A stretch of 64,000 nucleotides of DNA from Azadirachta indica (lineage: Eukaryota; Streptophyta; Magnoliopsida; Sapindales; Meliaceae), in assembly GCA_022749755.1 (NCBI GenBank), contig CM040441.1, forward strand, positions 10,851,475 to 10,915,474, in the 5' to 3' direction. Of this stretch, positions 1 to 9,883 are shown one piece after another. A program made the translations under genes and the position numbers. Every line of letters starts with the position of its first letter. Position 1 is the first letter of the stretch. Under the pieces are notes generated by a model. It was not told the origin of the DNA and searched no databases. It saw nothing but the letters and a program-made list of their open reading frames with translations.

Positions 1-1167
1 AGATTTCTGAATATACTTCTGCAAAAGCCGATTTTGGAACTGAATTGGCGGTTAGCACAAGAACTGAGCTTGAACCAGGTGATAGCTCTAGACTGCTATG
101 TTACTAATTTGAGAGAATCTTATCCAGTTGCAGTCATGATAAGATTGATTATCTGGATGCGTCATTACTCATGTGAATAGTAATGTATTATTGATGAGTG
201 CTATATTGTGTACTAGCTGCATGGTGGCAACAACATGGGATAAGTTGCTTACAACTGCAACAAATAGCTGTACGAATATTAAGTCAAACATGCTCATCTA
301 TGGGATGCGAGCATACCTGGAGCATGTATGATCAGGTCCACAGCCAAAGGCAAAGTCGTACAGCTCAGAAAAGAACTAATGATCTTACCTATGTTCACTA
401 CAACTTGCGACTTAGAGAATGCCATATAAGGAGAAGGCCCAATGATTCAATCTCTGTTGAGAGTATACTTCAAGAACATTTACTTGACGACTGGATCATA
501 GAAGCAGAAAAACAAGCCTTACGTGAAGACGAGGTATCATTTTAAGTTCAGAATCTTTTTCCCTCAGGTGGTTCTGTGATGTGCGAGTGATGTACTACAT
601 TATAAAAATGTTCCCAACAGGATTTTCTGTCCATTAATTTATATGGCAGGTAGCTTGAATCTAATCATGTCCATTGGTTTTAAAAATGATAAAATAAGCT
701 GATAAATTTTTGCTTTGTGCAAATACAAAGCTTGATGCTGGTTGATTCAGATCAACATCATTTGTATTAGCCTCAAGAAGCTGGATCCTTTATGGCCTAT
801 ACTTGTCAGAATTTATTTTATTTATTTATTTTTGGTTCTTCATTAATCTTGCTGAATGCGTAAAAGAATGGTGATTTTCAGAAGAATATGAAAGAAAATA
901 TGTGCTGTGCAGAGATGACAAGAGTTCCTGATTGTGTTTTTGCAGGAAATCTTTTCCAATGAAGCTGCAACTGCACACAATGATGTATATGAGGATGATC
1001 TGATTGATGATGAAGAAGATGGAAATGCCGTGGAGGCTAGGAATGGATCCACGGAGTTCTTGACCTCGTCTGACATGGAACCATTAGACATTAATCCTCT
1101 TAAAATAGGTGGTGCAGCCACTGATGATGCTGCTGATATGAATTTTTTTGATGATGAATCTGAGTAA
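1..1167 (+). CDS. hAT dimerisation-domain protein, 3' end (At3g17450-like)
   Basis: Partial gene: the 5' part lies left of the window. Exons read as 1-78, 217-533 and 946-1167 (stop TAA 1165-1167). The phases match: the last base of exon 1 plus the first two of exon 2 make a GCT codon, giving ELEP-AAWWQQHGISCLQLQ. About 204 residues are visible. They carry the hAT C-terminal dimerisation region: the WWQQHG segment, then AVRILSQTCSSMGCEHTWSM, then NDLTYVHYNLRLRE. An acidic tail follows (EDDLIDDEED) and ends NFFDDESE. In the family this region mediates dimerisation of hAT transposases and of host proteins derived from them. The intact spliced frame, acidic tail and position beside conserved genes suggest a domesticated nuclear protein rather than an active transposon; terminal inverted repeats were not seen. 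The BED zinc finger and any catalytic residues would be upstream and cannot be checked. Confidence 0.85.
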
Positions 1168-1673
1168 CTAATTTGGGTTTACAATTTGTTACTAACATAG
1201 AACTAGATAGTGTGCTTCTATAGCAGTTAGATGTTGATACCTGCTTTCCACTAAAGTTTGTAGGCAATTGTTTCTAATCTTGTATTAATTTGTTAATCAA
1301 ATTGTCAATATAGAAGCAGTTAATCAAGTTTACAAAATGCCCTATATCTCTCTTCATGCTTTGGTTTTTTGTTTACTTTTTGTAATTTTTATTTGACACT
1401 CCTAAAACCACCAGCGGAATAGCAAACAAGTGCTCAATAATCCTTACTAGGGTTTAATGTCTGAACATGCAATGATATTCTTAAAAAAAAATAGAATAAA
1501 GGTTCCACCAGAGTCCGTAACTAATTATGGGGGCTTATGTGATAATTTTCAAAAAGTTATGTCTTTATTTACTAAAATATCAAATCCAGGGATTTATACG
1601 TAAATTTCCATATAAAAATCTCTAGTACGTAACCCTAGGGTTTTTCTGTGCGACTTTGAATTAGAATATCAGA
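1168..1673. other. Spacer: hAT-gene 3' UTR and FCF2 promoter
   Basis: AT-rich, with no coding potential recognised. It should hold the 3' UTR of the hAT-type gene and the promoter and 5' UTR of the Fcf2 gene. An AGGGTTTA element lies near 1449-1456, and a palindromic telo-box lies close to the Fcf2 start. Confidence 0.6.
1631..1643. promoter_or_regulatory. Palindromic telo-box upstream of FCF2
   Basis: The sequence AACCCTAGGGTTT holds a telo-box (AACCCTA) on both strands and ends 30 bases before the FCF2 ATG. Telo-boxes are known to be enriched near the starts of plant ribosomal-protein and ribosome-biogenesis genes, which fits the rRNA-processing role of the gene. Function here is inferred from motif and position only. 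Confidence 0.6.
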
Positions 1674-3376
1674 ATGCCAGAGAACAAACCAGTAATTGGC
1701 CTTCAGTGGCAGCCGAAGTTGCCAACTTCATCATCATCCACCACCAAGACCAATAACAATGGCGTTAACGAAGCTCAAAATAAGGGCGAAACCAGCGCGC
1801 TTTGGAGACCCAATACGGAGCTTGTCGATGGACTCTTTGTTCCACCAAACGATCCCAAAAAGCTTAACAAATTAATCAAGAAACAAGTTAAAGACACAGC
1901 CGGGACGAACTGGTAGGTTTTGCTTTTTGTGTTTGCGTTTGCATATGAAAATTAATAAAATTTCTGATTATAATTCTTTTTTCTTTTTTTTTTTTTTTGG
2001 AAGGGGGTGGTTTTGTGGGTTGTTTGATTGATTTTTGTTTTGTATGTGGAATTTGGAATTGTAGGTTTGATATGCCTGCTGCAACTATCACTCCAGAGTT
2101 GAAGAAAGATCTTCAGTTATTGAAGGTGCTGTGATTTCTTCTCCTTGTGTTTTTATTGGTTCCTTATCTGTGTATTTCTTTTTTTATAGCTTTGTTATCT
2201 GATTATGCCTATGTACTTAGCTAGTTTGTGAGACTGCAATTTCGGAATTTTATCTGTGTTTGTCTTCGCGGATTGCACTTGTTATAGACATGTTCATCTG
2301 GTTAATCTTTTCTGATAGCATTATTATTTGATTATGCCTATGCATTTAGTTAGTTTGGAGCCTGCAATTTTGTGAACTTGCTATTTGTTGTCCCAGATTG
2401 TACTTACTGGTTATGGAGAACTATTTCATGCCATATTTAATTAGTAGTATTTAAGAAGGTGAAATTATGTTAAATGTAAGATAATCATTTGATAAGAGTT
2501 GCTTAGGGAAAACAATTTCAATGTTTTCCTTAGGTCTAATAGTTAATACGATATGGTGGAGTTCAAGAAAGAAAACTGAAATGAAACCGGTACTGATATC
2601 GGATTCTGCTTGTTATTCTGGAAGAACAATTGTCATTTACTTAGGATATCTCTGTGACATCTTTAGCTGGAAAATACATTCCTCTTTCCCTGGCTGAAAA
2701 ATATTTGTAGATAGATATCCATGAAATCATGCATAGATAGATATACAGTGTGGATAATGGACTTTTGAAGAAAATATATTCAGCGGACTATGTTATTATT
2801 AAACTTCATTTCTGTTTATTATTTGAGAGTTGAATTTATTTTATAATTTGTTGATAATACAGTTGAGGAGTGTGATTGATCCGAAGAGACACTACAAGAA
2901 GGGTGATGCAAAATCAAAATCGTTGCCCAAGTATTTCCAGGTATCATATGTTTATTTTGTTTTGTGCTTATTTGTTTGTCTTCTATAATGTTGTTGATTC
3001 TAAAACAAAACACCTGGTTCTGGTTCTGGTTCTGGTTCTTTTTCTTTCAACTATTACACAGGTGGGCACAGTTGTAGAATCGTCGACTGACTTCTTCTCG
3101 AGTAGACTGACAAAGAAAGAGAGGAAACCAACCCTTGCTGATGAACTACTTTCTGATCCAATCCTTGGCCAATACAGGTGAGCTAAGCTAAGATCATAAT
3201 AGTGTCATTATAAATCTGTCTGCCCAAACCAGCCACGTGTTTTATTTACATGTAAAACATTTCTCAGGAAGAGAAAGGTTCGGGAGATTGAAGAACAAAA
3301 TCACCCTGCTGGAAACGATAAATGGAAGATAAGAGGTCGACAATCACAAAAACGCGCCAAGCAAAGAAGGCATTGA
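1674..3376 (+). CDS. FCF2: Fcf2 pre-rRNA processing protein (DNTTIP2/TdIF2-like)
   Basis: Five exons: 1674-1912, 2065-2125, 2863-2940, 3062-3177 and 3268-3376, all GT-AG with matching phases, giving about 200 residues. The Fcf2 domain is clear: WFDMPAATITPELKKDLQLL, then SVIDPKRHYKKGD, KSLPKYFQVGTVVESS, RLTKKERKPTLADELLSD and a basic tail. Fcf2 family members are nucleolar and needed for early cleavages of pre-rRNA and small-subunit assembly. The N-terminus (residues 1-70) is low-complexity, rich in Ser, Thr and Asn, and contains LWRPNTELVDGLFVP. The start is the first ATG of the frame, just after a telo-box. A (GTTCTG)n run in intron 3 (about 3016-3042) is non-coding. The length agrees with plant Fcf2 proteins. 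Confidence 0.92.
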
Positions 3377-3760
3377 CATCTCAGCTGAATATAAACAGAA
3401 AACCGAGTTCCTTTAATGTAGTTTTTTTTGTAGTTTTTTTGATAAACATGTATTCCCTAGAACAATTTATCACCCATCTGAAAGTTTTAGATGAGAAAAC
3501 TGAAGTGAATGAATTAGAAGCAGTTGCTAATTGGTGAACGGGAGAAAGATGAATGTACAAGAAAACTAAACTGCCAATTTATTAAATCAAAATTGACAGC
3601 AATCCATTTCGTTTCATTGACAAATTGTGTACCATTGTGTTTGATATTTCACAATTTAATTCCGATTTCAAGAGAACTTCAATCTTTTGCTCAACTTAGA
3701 TGTTGCAGCCGAAGCAAATGGACAGGGATTCTTGCAAATCTACCGTATTGTAGTTGAAAT
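3377..3760. other. Tail-to-tail spacer between FCF2 and PDK
   Basis: AT-rich stretch between convergent genes, presumably two 3' UTRs. Short open frames here (for example 3524-3757) show no family resemblance. Nothing else is seen. Confidence 0.6.
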
Positions 3761-6564
3761 TCATGGCAGGGGTTCTTGTGAATCTCCCAGACGAGATAAA
3801 TGCAGATACGCATCAGTTCCTGCCACGTGTAACACAAATAAAAAGAACCAGATTTCATAGATGCAAGAAGATCGGTAAACTGAACATTGTAATCCGTTTA
3901 ATGCTATGCCCAGAAGGAAAAACTCTAGAATAGAACCTTCTGCAGCCATATTCAGATATGACCAATTAGCAACCATGGAATGCAAAATTCTCTCTTTTTC
4001 TTGCTCAAAATGAAGGAACAAATCAAGATGGTTGAAAATGATCGAAAAGAATAGATAAACTTATAATAGTAATGGTTAAAGAACTCATTAAATAGGACTA
4101 AATTGATATTACATTATCCATAACTAAAATCAGATGACATACTACTAGTTGCAGGCCATTAGACATTTCAAAATCCAAAACCCCATCTAAAAAGCAAGAA
4201 CTGACTTATTTATGTAAAGACATTCAGAATTTGACAGAACCAAACATGTATTTCAACTCACCATATCCTTCCATAGAGATAATTTGCAGATCTCCTCCAA
4301 AATACCGAGCATACAGGCGACTTATTGGAAGCCCATATCCATATCCAGCCATTGTTCCCATGTCAGCAGATAGATCAGAGCTTTCATCGAGTGGGTTTCT
4401 AGCAGTGCTGTAAAGATAAGTAAAAATTTTGGGAAGACCACTTCTTGGTATGCCACCTCCCTCATCTGAGACCTACAATATCAATACACCAACTCGTTAA
4501 GCATTTGCTTTTTGTCGAACAATATAGTCTGACGCAGACATTTCCACTTCATAATTCTGCAACAAAATGCAGAAAGAAGGAGAACAAGCACCAAATGAAT
4601 TAGATAAACGTTGAAAAAATAGAAGACCTTAATAGTAACATCCTCTAATCCATCAGCAACAATTATTCGGACAGGAGGCGAAACTTTATCTGAGTCCATG
4701 AAACGTTCTTGAACAGCACGTAATGAGTTCTTAACCAACTCAAATACCATAAGGTGCAAGTGTGAAGGGACATACCTATTTAGAAACAACATAATACATT
4801 TAAAAACTAGACAGAAAGTTATATCAGAATTTTGTATACCACAAAGTCGTTACTCACAGGATTTTCAGTCAGGAGACACAATAGCAACGAACAAAAATTG
4901 CAGTGAAACTAAAAGGTACATAGTAATCCAAGTGAGGATAAATGAACTTACGGGAATGTAAAATTCGGGTCACCATAGATATTAATGTCAGGTGCACTTC
5001 CATACTCCCGCAAACAAATAGAACGCGCATCCTCACTAGCATTCCTTGCAACCTCCATCGGAGACATTTTTGTGTCTATGTAGCCAATACAATGAGGAGG
5101 AGGGTTGGGATTGTGCAATTCCACATGCTGCCCTGAGTTTCATACAAATTTGAAGCACAAACAAGATGTTTAGACTAAAGACCCAGCTTCAACAACAACA
5201 ACACAATATACAGCAAAAAGAATAAGATAACCATCAAGACCAGCCAAAGCATATCATAAACAAGAGAGAGTCAAAACCAACCAATAAGCATACGAATTCC
5301 AATTCTTGACATGTAAAACCGATCCAGAAACTGATGAATCTCATCAAGATCCTCATAAACAATCTTGGGACCCATGCCTTTCTTCAACTGTTGAACCCCC
5401 AAAGCCATCATCGGGACCACATTATTATGTCTCACCTTAATAGCCTTAATCATTTGCGTAAAATCCCTCTCATCACTTGTATCCTTGATGTCAGGAAAGG
5501 ACCTCAGGTCACGAAAAGAGTCCAAATACCAGTCTCGAACCTGAGAAAGAGAAATACACATGAAATTATTACTTCAGTAATAGAAACAAATATCTTGATG
5601 TAATGGAGAGCAACGAAAACAGAAAAACTTCCAGTGCATGATATCACAATACAAAAGAGTTATAAGCGTTGAACCATTTCTAGGATACTGTCCGTCACAC
5701 TGGGCATGCATTTTGAACCATTTCTGGGATATTGTCTATAACATCGGGTATGCATTTTGAACCATTTCTATATCTCACATTGTATACTACAAGTATCCTC
5801 CTCTGCATGTTTTGAATGGATTAATCCAAACCATACTATAAAACCCTGCATTCGAATTTTAGTCCAACCCCTTTAAATCATCAAAATCCGTACAAAAATC
5901 ATGCTATTTAGCAAAATATCATGATGAGGTTCGATTAAAACTACATGCAGAACTTTCCCAGCTTCTAAAAGCAAAAAGCTAAACTACTTTAGCTTTGATA
6001 TTCCAAAATAAAGCTAAAATTTAATGGAGTAGATCAGAATATTTTCCGGAACAAAGTTACAATCTTTGAAAAAAAATAATTCTCAATGTCCCAATTCAAG
6101 GACACAAAGAGGTCTTTTACTTTTTCACCAAATAAATTAATCAAAAACCAAACATGCAAAAATCACAACTAACAAACAATTAAATAAACAAATAAACAAA
6201 AAAGAAAAAGTCAACCTTCTTCAAAATCTCTCCTTTCGTTCCAGTCAAACAATTATTAAAATAAACAGAGAGCAAAAATATCTCCGTAAATTGAAATATC
6301 ACATATTACAAACACCTTCAAAACGGCAGGTTTTTCAGATAAACCGTACGGAAGCCTCTCGAGTTCAATTGCTCGTCTCGCTATTCTGATTGGAAGTTCC
6401 TTGTGAAGAAATTGAGCAGAAATCAACAAATTTCTCTCCTTAGGTTTGGCGCCAAATTCCATCATGTACCTCAAGCTAACACCTGTCTGCTTCATGCATC
6501 CCCATCGATGAACTTCCTCTATCAAGCTCTTCGAAAACGACTCCGACAATTTCTTAGCAGCCAT
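3761..6564 (-). CDS. PDK: Mitochondrial pyruvate dehydrogenase (acetyl-transferring) kinase
   Basis: Six exons on the minus strand: 6316-6564, 5282-5540, 4952-5132, 4628-4775, 4262-4472 and 3761-3819. The phases match and give 368 residues, the usual plant PDK length. The enzyme phosphorylates the E1-alpha subunit of the mitochondrial pyruvate dehydrogenase complex and switches it off. The N-terminal helical domain reads [20 protein letters not shown], then [20 protein letters not shown], then [20 protein letters not shown]. The GHKL ATP-binding half has an N-box ([16 protein letters not shown]), a G1 box ([15 protein letters not shown]) and a G2 box ([20 protein letters not shown]), and ends with [18 protein letters not shown]. 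The start MAAKK at 6564 matches plant PDKs; the open frame upstream has no ATG. No frameshift is seen. Two G-boxes lie about 190 bp upstream, and a 44-bp tandem repeat lies in intron 1. Confidence 0.95.
5669..5770. repeat. 44-bp tandem repeat in PDK intron 1
   Basis: The segment TTGAACCATTTCT starts at 5669, 5713 and 5757, so the period is exactly 44 bp. There are two full copies and a partial third. The full copies share most bases, including GGGCATGCATTT or GGGTATGCATTT near their ends. It lies wholly inside the first intron. Confidence 0.85.
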
Positions 6565-6748
6565 TGCAACGCTGCCGTTTTGCCTTCGCCGTTTGCTTCG
6601 TCGCCGCAGCAAGAAAATCGAATTCAATTTCTTCTCCACGGACAAACGAAATGGGATTACTTCTTAGTTTCCTTAACCAGGGTTAGAATTTAACCGGAGG
6701 TAGTTGATTCGCACTTGCTAGTTTTAGATTGATTGGAATTGCGCCCGA

Positions 6749-6780
6749 CACGTGTTGGTTTAGGGCGTTACTCGCACGTG
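6749..6780. promoter_or_regulatory. Pair of G-boxes upstream of PDK
   Basis: Two CACGTG hexamers at 6749-6754 (context GACACGTGTTGG) and 6775-6780 (CGCACGTGTT), 26 bp apart. They sit 185-216 bp upstream of the PDK start codon. ACACGTGT-type cores are also ABRE-like. bZIP or bHLH control is an inference from motif and position. Confidence 0.55.
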
Positions 6781-8092
6781 TTCGTAAAAAGCCCGTTGGT
6801 TCGGCACTCCTCTTTCGATTTTACCGTTATTGCAAGACAAAACGACACGTCATGTAGAGATGAGGATAACGGGATTGTCGCTGGTGTATGAAATGTCGTA
6901 TTGCTGTCTATAGTTGTCTTGTGGTCCGGAACACAGCCATCCTTTTTTCATACTTTTATTTTATTTTTGGGTATCTATTTTAGATACGACCTAAAATTAT
7001 ATTAATTGAAATTTCATAATTTAAAACTACAAATATTATCACGGATTACACGGCTTGCAACAATGAATAAAAGATTTTAATTTTTTTAATTAAGTTGATG
7101 TGTTTTAACGTTTAAATTATATTTAAATATTTTACTTAATTGTTTGTATATATTGTCAATTTGCTTGTCAGTGTTTCAGACTTCCTTGTTTGAAATGTGA
7201 TTTTAATTTGAATTCATACAAATTCACATATGATATGAACCTATTATTTTTTCGGTTAAATTTAAGCTGGTTTAACTAATTTGACATTTTTAATCTACTT
7301 GATTGCTGACTCATGCACTAAAAAATAATGTTTATTGAATATTTCTATTGTTGTTAAAATTAAATGAAATTTTAAAAACTTGTTAAACATATCTTTAACA
7401 TGTTTATACAAATATATATGTACATAAAAAAAAGTATATAGGTATCGACAACTCATCCTCCAAACATGCTTATTACGATTATGCACATAAAAAACATCGA
7501 TAACTCGTTAATTACTAAATTTTATGGCATTCAGATGGTCTAGTTGATGTGCAGACCAGTCTGGGATTCTTCTTAGAGACCCCAAAGACACACAAAAAGT
7601 AAGCATCAATTTTGGCCACTAATTTAAGGCAACTTCTTAGCCACAACTTTTAATCCCGGGAAAAACGTCACTTTTTAAGATCATGTGCTTGAGGTGAGTC
7701 CTAAGGTGCGTTTTCTCGACTCGAGGTTCAGACTCTGTTACGTCATTTTCGTTTTTGCTTTTGCAGGTAATGGAGAAGGGAAGCAGGCCTGAAATGGCTG
7801 GCCCTTGAGGCCCAAATTTCAAGCCAGGGGCCCAGTGATGAAGCAACTAGGCCCAGTTTCTTCTACGCAATTCTTGTGTGGTGCTTGTGTTTAAGCTGGA
7901 CAGCACTTGCGCTTGACATTTGTGCTTGGGGAGAATAACATCCGCCTCCCTATATTTTGTATTTTTATAAAAAATATATATAATTTCTTTTATATCAAAT
8001 ACCTTATAACTTTTTTTCTTTTAAAAAACCTACTGTATGACATGATATGTCAAAATTCTATAAAAATTATTTCAAAATCAATTTCAATTAAA

Positions 8093-8490
8093 GTTAAATT
8101 CTAATATCTATTCCTAAAAAAATCTATTTAAATATTTCGAAAATCAACTCTCATAAAAGAGTTTATCTCAAATATTTGGAGAAATTAACTCTTATATGGA
8201 TATTAAAATAAATTAAAGTTTAATTTTGATATTTATGTTGAAGTACAGTTTAATTATAGTATTTACAAAAGAAGTCTACTCCAAAATTTTAAATAAATCA
8301 ACTTTCTTATTTTGAGATTAAATTTAAGTTAACTTTAGTTAAGATATTTACATTCTCTTCCAAATATTTTGATGAAATAACTGGTATAAAGAATTTTAAT
8401 ATTTAATTCAACAATAATTCAATTTAGATATCTATTCTCAAATAAAAAGAAGTTTACTCTAAACATTTAAAGAAATCATACATATTGTGA
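8093..8490. repeat. Degenerate AT-rich tandem array
   Basis: The pattern TACTC-AAATATTT-GA-GAAATCAACTCTTAT recurs in diverged form with its AAATATTT-like core near 8129, 8170, 8283, 8362 and 8461. Between copies a second block like AATTTAGATATTTATTCTC also recurs. Spacing is irregular (about 40-115 bp), which suggests an old array with deletions. The strong AT bias makes this call tentative. Confidence 0.4.
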
Positions 8491-9883
8491 AAACTTAGAA
8501 TCATCGACCTTTCTATAATAGATATTTATTACTTTCATCGCAAAATTATTAAAAATTTGTGCTCCAATTGTTAGTATCCCAATTTGATTGTACAATTTAT
8601 TAATCGCACTGCCAATAAAATAAAAAAAAAAAAACAGGTAAGGTCAATCATCAAATAGGCTCCACCTAGAGTTTGTTGGTTTGGTTTGTAGGACGCTACT
8701 ATCACTTTGACAGCAAATTCCACCCTATTTAAAAAAAAAAATTCAATTATTTAATAAAATAATCAATCAATTATATTTAATTAAACTTTGTCTCGATGTT
8801 ATAATAGTGAGATTTCGTGATTATATCACCAATTACTTGTTTATATAATATCGACAACATTCAAATATTTTTACTATTTTAACAAAAGATATAATCTTTT
8901 TTCAAATCTCCCCCCTCCTAATAACCGTGGATGTATTGATCATTACCGACCTCTTCAATCTTCTGTTATCTGTTACAAATTCATATTAGAATCATGATAA
9001 TTTAATAAAATCTTTTAAATTAAGTTCCACAAGTTTGCGAGCAAGAACCATCAGAAATTATCATTTATTCAATAAATAAAATGCACATAAATATAATAAA
9101 TAAAAATTAAAAAAAGAGTTGATCCAACTTTTATTTGAATAAATACCAATAGTATTTGATTGATTAGTCGTTAATAAGATAGAGTAGCAGTAAAAATATA
9201 AATAAAAGATAAATAAATTATACATAAACTCCTTTTTGTGAATGAATGAAGTTGGTAGACGTATATTTATCACATTTGCAAATTATGAGGACTCATTTGA
9301 AAATTTATCGAAGTTGAATCCCCTATAAAGCCTAAGATGGGGCCTTCGTTACTTTTACCCCACTGCATTAGCCAGCTCACTCAAAACGATAAACTCGCGC
9401 TTGAGAACCGTCCGATATACTCACCAATATCGCGATATATTACAACAACGGCTTTGTTTGAACTTCGTTTTCGTTATTTATTTTATTTCTTTTACAATTT
9501 TTCGTTTCGCCTTCCATAATTTTTTATTAAATTAATCGCTTACCCAAAAAGAAACTAATAATAATAATAAAAATATTAGTTTATTACCAAACACCGAAAT
9601 CCCTTCTCTCTCCCCCCATTTTTTTTTTTCCCTCTTAGTTACACGCATCACCTATTTTTATTTCTTTTTATTTTAATTTGCTGTGAAAATTCTGAAAATC
9701 TCCAAATCTCTCCGTTTGTGCTATTTTTATCTTTTTTTCAAAAAAGTAGTACGGTGAGATTTTTAATTATTATTATTAATATTTTTTTTTCGTAAAAACT
9801 TCAAACAGAGGGGATCGAAGAGATTTGAATGAATGCGGTGTTAATTGAATTGCCGGGAGTTTGAAAAATTTTCCGGCGAGAAA

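Larger units (their letters stand above)
6565..9883. other. Spacer between divergent PDK and NPSN13
   Basis: About 3.3 kb, very AT-rich, holding both promoters. A G-box pair lies near PDK. A GGCCC-rich patch lies at 7785-7855 (several GGCCC/GCCCA cores), and a degenerate tandem array at about 8093-8490. Pyrimidine-rich sequence at 9601-9640 probably belongs to the NPSN13 leader. Short open frames show no family resemblance. I see no gene. Confidence 0.55.

Noticed and set aside
6565..6645. Open frame continuing 27 codons upstream of the PDK start with an Arg/Lys-rich stretch, which could look like a mitochondrial presequence
   Set aside because: The upstream first codon is TTG and no ATG is found in frame. 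The ATG at 6564 matches plant PDK starts.
7637..7846. GGCCC-rich patch with a 69-codon minus-strand frame
   Set aside because: The composition stands out, but there is no recognisable protein, tRNA fold or transposon end.
9845..9883. In-frame extension upstream of the NPSN13 start
   Set aside because: It opens with TTG, not ATG. MASDLQMS is the family start.
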